DNA of 64,000 bases from Taenia hydatigena. Lineage: Eukaryota; Platyhelminthes; Cestoda; Cyclophyllidea; Taeniidae. The stretch's first letter is position 1, and every line of letters begins with the position of its first letter. The stretch is from NCBI GenBank assembly GCA_036345935.2, contig JADWOT020000001.1, forward strand, positions 30,881,062-30,945,061, in the 5' to 3' direction. Shown piece after piece: positions 48,292 to 58,851 of this stretch. The notes under the pieces are model-generated. The model did not search any database. It was not told the DNA's origin and saw only the letters and a program-made list of their open reading frames with translations. The translations under genes were made by a program, and so were the position numbers.

Positions 48292-49105
48292 TTATGTGGG
48301 AGCCAGAACCGATCCAGAGAGAATTTGACCATCTGCATGCTTTGGATGTGGGGAAAGGTGACCAAGCGACAGGAACGAAGCACCATCGTTCACTGAGCGG
48401 ATTAAAACCTGAGAAATGAAGTGTCGCACTGCGCCTGCGCCGCATAAGTCGCAGTGTAGACCTATTCAAATCAAAACCTAGTGTGTAACATTTGTCTGCA
48501 GTCGGTTCCTTCCAGCACTGACCTTAAATCATTTGTTGCAGTGGAGCTAAATACTCACACCAGTGCAGATAATTAGGTACAACGCTTCCTCATTCAAAGA
48601 CGCCTTCAACTTCTCGGCTTTCATCTTGCCATTCCTATGAACAGTAGCCTCGTTCCTGTTAGTTATTGCCTCTAGCAAATTCGGCAGGCAGCGAATTGTC
48701 TCCTTTTGTTCCTTGTATTAAAAATGTTGGACATAGGTTGTTGAATCCAAAGTACAACGAGAAGTACATTCGGGCAGGATGGTGTAAAGAACCACCGACT
48801 TCTCATCCACCTACCTACCTATCTATGTTGGGTGCACTATCCACCCGCGTATGGAGATTATCGCACTGCGCAGATCTTAATGACGAATCGACTGAGGCTT
48901 CTGGTGACGGACGTGTCCTGGTGGGTGTCTCAGGGAGAGAAATTGCGGGGAGTTTCAACCTCCGGCTTTTGGACTTTAGATGTCGATTAAGCTGGCCCAC
49001 ACACGATCTCTTGGCATGTTTGACAATGTAGGGATTCCAAGAAGGAGCTCGACAAACGCCATCTACATCTTCTCTACCACCAATACTTGTGCCATTACCT
49101 TCAAC
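48292..49105 (-). CDS. three-exon minus-strand candidate gene, unrecognised (partial)
   Basis: Exon A 49105-48819 runs from CAG| to GATAG|GTAGGT and encodes SWNPYIVKHAKRSCVGQLN, LKLPAISLPETPTRTRPSPE and a Ser-rich end. Exon B 48711-48561 follows AATACAAG| and encodes ETIRCLPNLLEAITNRNEAT, KMKAEKLKASLNEEALYLII, ending ACTG|GTGTGAGT. Exon C 48461-48292 follows TTTGAATAG| and joins B in phase (GG): LHCDLCGAGAVRHFISQVLI, LGHLSPHPKHADGQ, then TAA. A to B does not join in phase with the sites I see, so an exon or a different site is missing there. Codon pattern and composition differ from the neighbouring repeats. A is basic and Ser/Pro-rich; B looks helical. No signal peptide or membrane span is seen. 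Upstream exons should lie above 49.1 kb. Confidence 0.45.
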
Positions 49106-49924
49106 CTGGTACTGTCCACATAAAAGGTGGAAAGAAGGCATTGACGTGACAGATACTCTGTTTGAACCATGCAAACATGCAACAGGGTGTGGCGAAGGGA
49201 GAGGAGGGGTGGGTGGATCGGGAGGAGATCGACTCCTGACCACGGAAACAGCCTTGTGATTTTCCATGCACCAACTTTGCAATATTGCTTACTTTTTTTT
49301 ATTTAACATGCTTAATTTCGGTCCAGAGAGTTGAACATCTTCTGTGGCTGCCGTGCTGTGAGGCTTCATAAGAGATCTAGGCAAAGTGAGAATTATAAGC
49401 ATAATTTAATGATCCTTGTGGATCATATCCAAGGTTAATGCAACAAAGAGAGTGAGGGAATAAAGCGGTTAAATAGCTACGACAATATTATGAAAGGTGT
49501 TGGTTTAGGAGCAGAATTAGGAAGAGGAGGAGAGAGATTAGAGCCTAGAGTAGGGTGCTTGTCCAGTTGGAGGAGTATGATGGCGTTTCGTGGTTCTAAT
49601 TTAATCTGTAGCTCAGTAACCCCATCTCTTGGTCTTGTAGCCTCCTCTTACCTCCTGATAAAGACCAAGTAAATAGATCAAATTTTAGCATTTGAATCAG
49701 GGATGCTGACAGGTCGTGTTAGATTAGCCTAGCAGGGCAATGTCCACAACTTCAAGAAGGAAAGTTTTCATGTTCCTCAGAGGATTTGGGGAGCTCGAGT
49801 GGATCGTCGAGCTCTGCAACACATCTGCCAGGTCTAAGTGGCAATGATGAATGATGGTTGGCCTTGTCCGCAAGTGCTCTCCAGCCACAGGTACCACGCA
49901 GTCACAGGATAATGTTTCTCCTCA
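49106..49924. other. no gene supported
   Basis: Possible intron or 5' region of the minus-strand candidate. A purine-rich stretch occurs at 49500-49560. No frame with splice support and no repeat relationship is visible. Confidence 0.25.
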
Positions 49925-50108
49925 GGGGCCCAATACAATTTTGACAGTCCTTGTTTATTTGAACGAAGTAGATAATGGTATAACTCTTGTCATAGGAGTT
50001 GGCTTAAAAATAAAAAGATGTGACTACAAATACTTAGTTTTCTTTAAAAGTGGAACATGGGTTGCATCGCCAACCTGCCAAACTGTCCTTGTAAATTTAA
50101 TAAAATAA
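49925..50108 (+). pseudogene. prolyl 4-hydroxylase-like fragment
   Basis: After a pyrimidine tract and AG (TTTCTCCTCAG|) the frame reads TILTVLVYLNEVDNG, then YLVFFKSGTW and TCQTVLVN before TAA. Order and spacing resemble the end of the Fe(II)/2-oxoglutarate dioxygenase domain of prolyl 4-hydroxylase alpha subunits, where a (A/T)VLxYLNDVxxGG motif is followed by a short aromatic strand and a HAxCPVLxG motif. The distal iron-binding His is not present at the expected place, the Gly-Gly is reduced, and no other exons are visible. It is a decayed fragment at best. Confidence 0.35.
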
Positions 50109-50248
50109 CTTCTGGACTCCAAAATATGCAGTTGCTAAATGTGATACCGTAGTCATTGAGATCATTTCGCAGTGATTTCTTTCTGAATGAACGCCGATCC
50201 ATCTAGTGAGAGAATTAATGACAAGTCGCCGGCGCGGATTCAAGGCTA

Positions 50249-50524
50249 ATGGGCGAATTAGCCGGTCCAGTTACTCAGTCAGAGAAATGGCTAACCAACC
50301 ATGGAGTGCGCAAATACCAATTTGACTGTTTGTCAGCTAGCCAGTATTTAGCAAGCTGGCATCGTAGTCAACTCAAGCACCACCTATTTCGCCCCCTAGC
50401 TACTCAGAATAATGCATTTAATATATTTGGACAATGCGTTTGTGTAATGTGCGGACCACCCGATAGGACATTGATAAATCAGACACACGGACGAAATACA
50501 GGATTATTGGCAGACGTAAACTAA
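50249..50524 (+). other. 91-codon open frame, unrecognised
   Basis: It reads MGELAGPVTQSEKWLTNHG and CVCVMCGPPDRTLINQTHG before TAA. It lies in single-copy DNA between the minus-strand gene and E1. There are no splice sites, no family match and no mirror copy to test it. Confidence 0.2.
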
Positions 50525-50967
50525 GAAAAGCGACGCAGTCTCTTCGCATCCTGTCAGGTTCGTCGATAATAACGTCGTGCTAATTAAGTCACAGTAGTAT
50601 ACTTTAAACGCTCTTCAATGACGTAAGAGGAGGTAGAAACGGCTTGTTAGCGTCTTTATTGTTGTGAGGTGGGGCACGGATGCCATCTGCGTTTGTATTA
50701 GAGAGACACCTACCAGAAGGAGGATGGCGATGGCATAGATAGAATCTAGAGAGTCGAGACGTTGGGAATGTCTGCAATTCCAACGAATCCCAAGTCTGCT
50801 GACAACCACTCAAGGGTCAAGAGCAATTAGTTACTGGTCAGATTGACCACTACATCAATCATCAATGGCCACAGATCTGCATCTTTATTCTAGCGATTTT
50901 TCAAGTAAGCAGGTTGTGCAAGCATCGCTTCTTTTTGGCTGAAACATCGTCTTGCGGACGCCACAGT

Positions 50968-53420
50968 GGCAAAGGAATAGCTTTTAGGCAGAGCGAGCTG
51001 TTACTGTACGCGTAATTCCTGGCTGCAAAGTCAGCAGCACTGCGTCAATACATCCCCATGAGTGCGATGTAGTGTGTGCATGTAGGCGACTTTCTCCATC
51101 ACTGGTGAAGTGATGAACGGGGTAGCGTGATGAAAGCTAAGTGCGATTTGAGAGGGAATAGTGTCATCGCTGTATCGCCTTGTCCCTGTGATAGGTGATG
51201 CTCCAATTAGCCGAAGATGCAGGCACACACGCCGGCTTGTCAACTTGCACGGCCAGATTGAACACCGCAAAATCCACCAACGTTGATGGTCCAGTAGCCG
51301 CGTCTTTGCATTGATTCTTTTACAGCATGCATTTTTTGGAATAAATAGTCATCTTAGTTGAGCAAAGCACGTTTGGTGGGCATTAGATTACATGAAGAGA
51401 TGCTTGAAGTTGGCATGGGTGAGCACCACCTCTCCGTAGGGTCGTTGGAGTTGTCAGCAATGGACCGTTTCTCTGCAATGAAGTCATATCATCTTCAGCT
51501 CCCACAATTAATGGGTTAGACATTTGGCACTTTTGGAATTTTAGCGGCATAACAACGTTGCACAGCAAACTTTTCGGCGCGATGCCATTCTCTGTCTACC
51601 TTTCATTTACCCAGTTTATCAAAAATGAACTCGCTTGTTGGCCTGCATTGACAGGCAGTTGTGCGCTACTCGTGACTAAAGTAGCTGGATTGTAGTCCTT
51701 TATTTAATTTCGTTCTCCAGTCAATTCACCTTAATATGCCGCCGATTCCTCGCTACTCTCTTCCTTCCTGACTTTCGTTACATTGAAACGAGTAAAATGA
51801 GAGCAAGTGGCGAGCACTTTTCATTGCTGGTGATGCAATGAGCGGGGCCGAGTGATGAGTGATGAGGGTTATGCTGCTTTAGCGAGTCCAGTTCCCCCTT
51901 GCAGGAGGATGACGACGCTTCCGTAGTGAAAAGCGTGTTCGCCGAACGCTTTTCGTCTAGCACTGATGAATAATCAGCCAAGCCTATATATAGCGAATAT
52001 GCCGACATAACAGAGCGCGTGGAGCTCCGTCCCCATTGCTGAATGATGCCATAGTTGATCTTTGCCACCCTGTTCCTTTTACTGGGTCGCCATTGAAGGA
52101 GATGGACACCGACCTGTATTTGGTCAACTCGTTTTGGGGAAATAATAATCAATTGGTACACTAATGCTGACTTTGCAGCTAGAATGTGAACGACAGAGTG
52201 AGGCTACTTCTTCCTGTTCACATTCTAGCTGCAAAGTCAGCAGCAGTGTATCAACATATCTGCCATGGTGTGTGGTAGGTTTGACGTTCATCTTTTCCAA
52301 GTAGGTGTCCATTTCCTTCGTTGGTGACCCTGTAAGGGAACAGGGTGGTGAGAATCAACTATTGCATCATTCATTAGTGGGGACGGATTGCCAGTCGTCC
52401 TGTTATGTCGGCATATTCGTTATGCATATGCTTGGCTGAGTATTCATCAGTGCTAGACGAAAAGCGTTAGGCGAACACGCCGAACAAGTCGATACACGAG
52501 AAGGTAGCCTTTCGGAGGTGTTTGGATCGTTCTTCCAAGTGCAGTTGACATGGAATGCCATTTAGTAAGACGTCAGTTGAATTGTCATTATGGCTTCTCA
52601 CTCCAATCCAATCCGATCAGTTCTGTTATGCCTATTGTACAAATTATCATACCACAACGTCAAATAAATGCTATTAAGACTTTAACTTATTCCTGATAGG
52701 CTTATGACCTATTTACATGCAAGAAAAGAAGCCTTGATTCACCACTTGCTCTACTCTGGGTAGTTAGCAATAATGGGCACAAGCCAGTGAATTTTCTCAA
52801 CGCCATTGTATGGACAAGGTGGCAAAGTGGGCGAATAAGGAGTGGAAGGAGATGGAGAAGGTGAATGATGGGAAGGCATTGGCATGCGATGCTTCATTCG
52901 AGGATCCTTAATGGCTTGACAGGGTGTCAGTCTTGTTGGTGCTTTGGCATTAGGCAAGGAACTTTATTACTGCAAGGCTTTTGAGTTAGATGGAAGAAAT
53001 AAGAAACGTGCCTACCGTATTTAGCCAGCTTACACCGATAAAACCTTATCATCCCAAAAAAAATTGGGCTAATAATCGCATTCAAATCGTTTGACGCATT
53101 GTCCCATGGAAGAGTACTTGCCAAGTTACCAGTTGCTCGTCCTTTTGCCCTCGCATGGTACCCACGCACAGCGTCTAGTCTTCCGTGGATGTCCTCCAAG
53201 CACAAAGCTGCGCTGCCTGCTCGCATCCTTGGTGAATGCATAGTCCACATCAGAGAGCAATTTTGTGGCACAGCTCTCCTCCCTACTTCCATCCTTTCAA
53301 CCTTGACGCAATCATTAGCGCAAATTCACTAACCTTTCGCGGCAGAACAATAAGTAGCAGGTCAGTAAGTAGGAAAAGGGGAGAATGGGCTAAACGTGTC
53401 ACCAATTAGTTCTCCAAAGA
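50968..53420 (+). repeat. E repeat copy 1
   Basis: It matches 55398-57850 directly from the phrase GGCAGAGCGAG to the end of the block near CAATAAGT. Two minus-strand frames keep their length in both copies: 51031-51270 with 55459-55698 (RRVCLHLRLI, HHATPFITSPVMEKVAYMHT), and part of 51778-52161 with 56123-56410 (EKRSANTLFTTEASSSS). I cannot assign a function. The copy contains the IR3 axis. Confidence 0.7.
52166..52241. repeat. perfect 26-bp inverted repeat with 24-nt loop
   Basis: Bases 52166-52191 are the exact reverse complement of 52216-52241. Weaker mirror symmetry extends outward: about 51940-52060 pairs with 52370-52490 (the phrases around AACGCTTTTCGTCTAGCACTG and its complement). 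The centre, 52203.5, equals the symmetry axis computed from the IR3 arms. E copy 2 keeps only one side (56540-56600). Confidence 0.85.
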
Positions 53421-53429
53421 GGACGATTG

Positions 53430-55396
53430 GGATTTCTCTGTTTGCCTAGTTAGTGTCTATTCCGCTCGATTGCCAATGCGCATCCTGCAGCTACAATCAC
53501 CACTAGCTTGCGTACCACCCTCGCCTACAATTCACCCTTTGTTCGTGCCCAAACACGTCTAGGCGTAAGCTGGCCCAAGATGAACCTCAGCTGTTCGACA
53601 GGTAGCAAGGAAGTTGGTGCAACTATCCTTCATACGACAATGAAGTCCCCATTGTACAGCCAAATGTAAGACCAGATACTTTCCATCAGTCGCTTGGTGC
53701 TTTAACTTGGCTTGCGGTGAGGAAGACATCGACCACTCTCAAGCCATTTGTTTTTATATGTTCGTCTCGGAGAACTTCTTGTCATCAAGAGAAGCCTAGT
53801 GCAGTGCACTTGACGTCTTGCGATGCCTCAAAGCTGTCAACTTGGGAAAGACGATGCGTCATTGTGGGAGCTGTACCCCATCATTAGGGTCAATTGGCGC
53901 TGAGTAAGGGGAGTTGAATGCTGAATCTGGTGCAGTCATTTGCGGACTTGTTGGTACACCGCTACTGGCATTGCAGCCAGAAATCGTATGCAGAGGAACA
54001 GATCGCTCCGCCTAAAGGCTGCTTATCCACTAATGTTGATCAAGTCCATAAGCATGTGGCATGTGTATGATGATGATATATTTACCGAAAAAGCAATGAT
54101 TACTTGGAACTATGCCAAGTTAAAAAAGGGTCTAGAGTGTCATCAACACAAATCAGTGACACTGAGGGCGTAGGTGCAAAAGAGCCCTTTGAAGGTGTTT
54201 GTAGTTAACTTGGACTGCCGTTTGGGTAGAGGAAGGTGGGACTACCAACTACTTCTTATCAATCATTGAAATGGTATCTCGCCCTCGGTTCGCTTAAGTG
54301 TTTAACCAATAGCTTTGATGAAATTGATCAATCTTGTTCATTTCTTTGAGGACGTAAATTTTTGCAAGTGATCCATCGCTGCAACAGCACTCTCTCACCA
54401 CCTCAATGGACGACTACCATCATTGTGCATCGGCCTTAGTAGAACAGGGCGGATCCCATCAGGTCGATAAATTTGGATCTTTCAATACCATTAGCACGTT
54501 CTTATAAGGATCTGGTTAAGCAATGAATGGGCTGTGAACATGGCTTAACAGAGAGGAACTACGAGTTAAACCCAACTCAAAAACTGCGACAATTCAAGCA
54601 TCTTCCGCTCCATTACTGGGAAATCATCCAGCACAATGAAAGCTATGAATTATGATATCACACTTAGCTGAAGTCTTTTTTGAACACACCTTTTCTCAAT
54701 TGATGAACGGACAGCCTTTGGACAGAGCGAAAAGCTCCATCCCGTGCGATTTCTAAACACAATGGCTGCATTACGCTGATGCTTTCGGAAAGGTGTGCAA
54801 TGAGTTCAGCACTTGTCTCTCCCTTCTAGGCCTTCAGCCCATGGAAAGAATAGAGAAATACCAGGTAGAGGACAATTTCCGTTGTTAATATAGCAAATAG
54901 GGTAGAGTGATGTGGTTTGTGCTCGTCTGACAGAGAACACTTCTCTCTTTAAGGTAAATATTGATGCCTTTGCATGTGAAAATCGCATCTACTGAATGCC
55001 TTTGGCCAAAGAGGACGATTCTGCCTACCATATCAACTTCAATTATGCCAGCAAACTGAAGCAGGCAGAGATCTATCACCATTGGCAAGTGTCAATGCGA
55101 CGAAAGCGGAGTCAACAACGACGCTACTCTTAGTCTCTCTGACTGCGATTCAGACAGACATATGATCCCCTACCAATACTTGACGTCCGAGAGTCCACAA
55201 TCCTCCTCCTTCCCACCATCATCATCATCAGCAGCATCTGGCTTGTAACAATGACCATCGCAGACAGAGATGTCAAAGACGCCCGATACGCGTCTACAAC
55301 TGTGCTCCCCTCCACGTCTCTGTGATCAGTGCTACTCTGACCTCAAGGAAGGAGAACATGTCCTCATTGTGACAGTGCGAACTAAAGCGCGAACAT
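53430..55396 (+). repeat. B module copy 4, first part
   Basis: It follows 19900-21920 and 59985-61700 in order and orientation, for example the stretch at 53600-53760 against 20090-20260 and 54930-55060 against 21250-21600. It stops at the N. Confidence 0.7.
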
Positions 55397-55397
55397 N
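55397..55397. other. ambiguous base N at a repeat junction
   Basis: This is the only N I noticed in the window. Immediately left the sequence is B module (equivalent to about 21925). Immediately right it is E repeat (equivalent to 50968). Confidence 0.95.
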
Positions 55398-57850
55398 CGC
55401 AAAGAACTAGCTTCCAGGCAGAGCGAGTTGTTACGGCGTGAAATTCCTGGCTATAAATTTAGCAGCCGTGGGCCAACGCATCCGCATGAGTGCGATGGAG
55501 TGTGTGCATGCAGGCAACTTTCTCCATCACTGGTGAAGTGATGAACGAGGTAGAGTGATGAAGGTTGAGCACAATTATAGAGGGACTAGTTTTATCGCTG
55601 CATCGCTTTGTCCCTTTAATAAGTGCCGTTCTAATTAGCCGAAGATGGAGACACACACGCCGGCCTGCCAATTCGTACGGCCAGATCAACCACCGCATAA
55701 TCCATCAACGTTGATGGTGCTTTAGCCGCGCCTTTGCATTGGCTCCTTTGTAGTATGCATTTATTGGATTAAATAATCATCTTGGTTGAATGAGACGCGC
55801 TTGGTAAACACAGGATCCCATGAGGAGATGCTTGAAGTTGGCATAGGGGGGTATCACCTCTCCGTGGGTTCGTTTGAGTTGTCGGTAATAGATGATTTCT
55901 CTGCAATGAAGTCATATCGTCTTCCGCTCCCACGATTAATGGGCTAGCTGTTTAGCACTTTTGGCATCGGTGGCATAACAATGTTGTCCATCTTTCATTC
56001 ACTCACTTTATCGAAAATGAACTCGCCTGTTGGCTTGCATGGACAGGCAGCTGTGCGCTACTCGTGACAGGAGAAAATAGATTGTGGTCCTTCATTTAAT
56101 TTCGTTCTCCAATCAATTTACTTCAATATGCCGCAGGTTCCTTGCTACTCCCTTCCTCCTTGGCTTTGTTCCCTTGAGACGAGTAGGGTGAGAGCAAGTG
56201 GCGAGTACTCTTAATTGCTGGTGATGCAGTGAGCGAAGCAGAGTGATGAGGGCTATGCTGCCTTAGGGAGTCCATATCGCCCTTGAAGGAGGATGACGAC
56301 GCTTCCGTACTGAAAAGCGTGTTCGCCGATCGCTTCTCGGCTAGCAATGATGAATACTCAACCAAGCATATGCATAGCGAACATGCCGACATAACAGGGC
56401 GCCTGGGCATCCGTCCCCATTAGTAAATGATGAAATAGTTGACCCTTACCACCATGTTCCTTTTACTGGGTCGACAACGGAGGAGATGAACACCGACCTG
56501 CATTTGGTCGACTCATTCCTAGGAACAGACATGTTGGTACACTGCCGCTGACTTCGCAGCTAGAAGGTGCACAGGAAGGAGTAGCCTCATTCTGCCGTTC
56601 ACACTTTGCCCAGTCACTAAACAGGCCATGTCTGCACAACTAATCTATTTAAGCAGACAGTTGTGCAGTGCCTGTTCAAAGTGTGTGGTAGATTTGCATT
56701 CATCAATTCCTTCTCGACTTCACTTCCTTGAGACGAGTAAGGGGAGTGCAGGCAGGTGTTCGCTATCCACCAATGGAGTCGCTCAATTTGATTCCTATTC
56801 GATCCGCACATCCAACGTTTGCCGTTTCTCTCCTGGCCATAAATTCCTTGGCGGTGCTTTTCATAATTGGTGACGGAGTTGAGCGTACTGGCTAAGGTGT
56901 GAAGACCCAGTAAACTGGGTCCGCTAGAATGACAGAGCCACTGCACGATAAGGTAGCTTTCGGAGGTGTTTGGATCGTTCTTCCAAATGCAGTTAACATG
57001 GAATGCTATATAGAAGGAGGTCGGTTGGATTGTCATTATAACTCCTCACTCATCCTTTCCAATCCAATGGAGTTTCATCTCAACACGGAGAAGGAAATTA
57101 GTTCTGTTCTGCCAATTGCACAAATTATCATATCAAAATGTTAAACAAATACCATTAAGACTTGAACTTATTTCTGATAGTGTTATGACCTACTCTGGGT
57201 ACTTAGCAACAATAGGTATGTACCGGCGCATTCTCTCAACACCATTGTTTTAACGAGAAGGTAGTTGAGTGAGCGAATAAGGAGTGGAAGGAGATGGAGA
57301 AGGTGAATGATGTAAAGATATTGGCATGTGATGCTTAATTCGAGGAGCCTTAATGGCTCTACAGGACATCAGTCTTGCTAATGCTTTGGCATTAAGCAAG
57401 GAACTTTACTACTGCAAAGCTTTTGAGTCGGATGGAATAGATAAGAAACGTGCCTACCGTATTTAGTTAGCTTACACCGACAAAGCCTTATCATTCCAAA
57501 TAGAACTGAGATAATAATCGCCTTCAAATTGCTTGACGCATTGTCCCATGGAAGAGTACTTGCCGAGTTACCAGTTCCTCATCCTTTTGCCCTCGCATGG
57601 TACCCACGAACCACACCCAGCCTTCCATGTATGTCCTCCAGGCACAAAACCACGCTGCCTGCTTGCATCCTGGGTAAATGCATAGTCTACATTTAAGAGC
57701 AGTTTTGTAATGTACCTCTCCTCCTTACTTCGGGCCCTTCAGCCCTGGCGCAATCATCTCCGCAAATCACCACCCTTTCTCGAAAGTCCAATAAGTGGCA
57801 GAAGGAAAGAATAGAAGAAGCGTGTTCCTAACTGGTGTCCCAGAGAGAAG
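55398..57850 (+). repeat. E repeat copy 2
   Basis: This is a direct copy of 50968-53420 at about 80-85% identity by eye. The central inverted repeat is broken: around 56540-56600 the left stem is recognisable and the right stem replaced. The last 600 bases (57170-57790) match 52690-53340 closely. Confidence 0.7.
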
Positions 57851-57859
57851 TGTTGAAAT

Positions 57860-58260
57860 GTGTATGTTTACTCATTTATGCCACACTGCTCGATGACAAG
57901 CTGACTAGTAGTTTGATTAGTTAATCATGGGAGATTGTCTAAACTAATCCCTCTTTCTGAGATGATAGTCGCATGACCAAGGTGAGCTGTCGGGAGGTTT
58001 CACATACCATCGCCATGGTTGTCGGTGATGGTTGGGCTTAACTCTATTAATTTATCAAATAATATCTTCGAAGCAACCAAAATGGGTCGCCGGTGTAAAT
58101 GCCTCCACGCGCATTGGTTGAGACACATTCAAACCACGATTGACGGAACCGTTTCTCATGTTGATCTGAGTAGGATGCTTCGCGTTGAATATGACATGGA
58201 TAATGAGTCACAATCACGCAATCTTCTTCCTCCTTCAACCCTTTAGACCTGCAATCTTCT
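57860..58260 (+). repeat. B module copy 4, second part
   Basis: It matches about 22045-22430 (for example the phrase GTTGATCTGAGTAGG). The fourth B copy is therefore split by E copy 2, resuming about 120 bases after the point where 55396 stopped. Confidence 0.6.
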
Positions 58261-58828
58261 TCTCTTTACGGGATGTACATACTTAAACAAAACGCATACG
58301 TAGCAGGTGTGCCAGGAGGTAAGCGACGACATTGGTTGGTTGGATGTGTGCTACTAGTTATTCCATGGGACTACAAGTGATAGAGCTTTATGAAGCCTTT
58401 GAATTGAGAAGTTAGAGTCTCCCTCTTTTCGGTACTTCTCATTTATTGACGCCTATCTGGCTAAATTCGCATTCAGGCTTCTGGATTGAAAGGCCAATGA
58501 GATCTGTGAGGCGTGATAAGCTGTACAGCCAATTAAACTTGAGTCTACCCGACCACTAGAGACTCTGTTTTCTGCCTTGTCCTTGTTCTGATTAATCGTT
58601 GCGAATGGGCAGGTGGGTGGAAGGCCAGTCGTCCACTCACCCTTCCACACAATTGTATTTTCTTCTTTCCTTTCTCCTCCTCAACTCACACTGCAGGTGT
58701 TGCATAGCAGCTCTTGCATCGGCTCATGCTGCAGTTGATCAAGAATCCCTTGCCTGCTGATGGTGAAAGTGAAATGCTCGCGCTCCAACACACTTTGTCT
58801 CACATTTTATTCCCCACCTGCACATCCT

Positions 58829-58851
58829 TCTCCTCCTCCTCCTCCTCCGCC
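58829..58851 (+). repeat. TCC trinucleotide tract
   Basis: A run of seven or so TCC/CTC units. It has a weak mirror in the GAGGAGGAGAAGG phrase near 45110. Confidence 0.7.

Noticed and set aside
48815..49282. Reading 48815-49282 as one uninterrupted minus-strand gene
   Set aside because: The final codons run past a good GTAGGT donor into a short tail, and the N-terminal part is Pro/Ser low-complexity. The exon model 49105-48819 is preferred.
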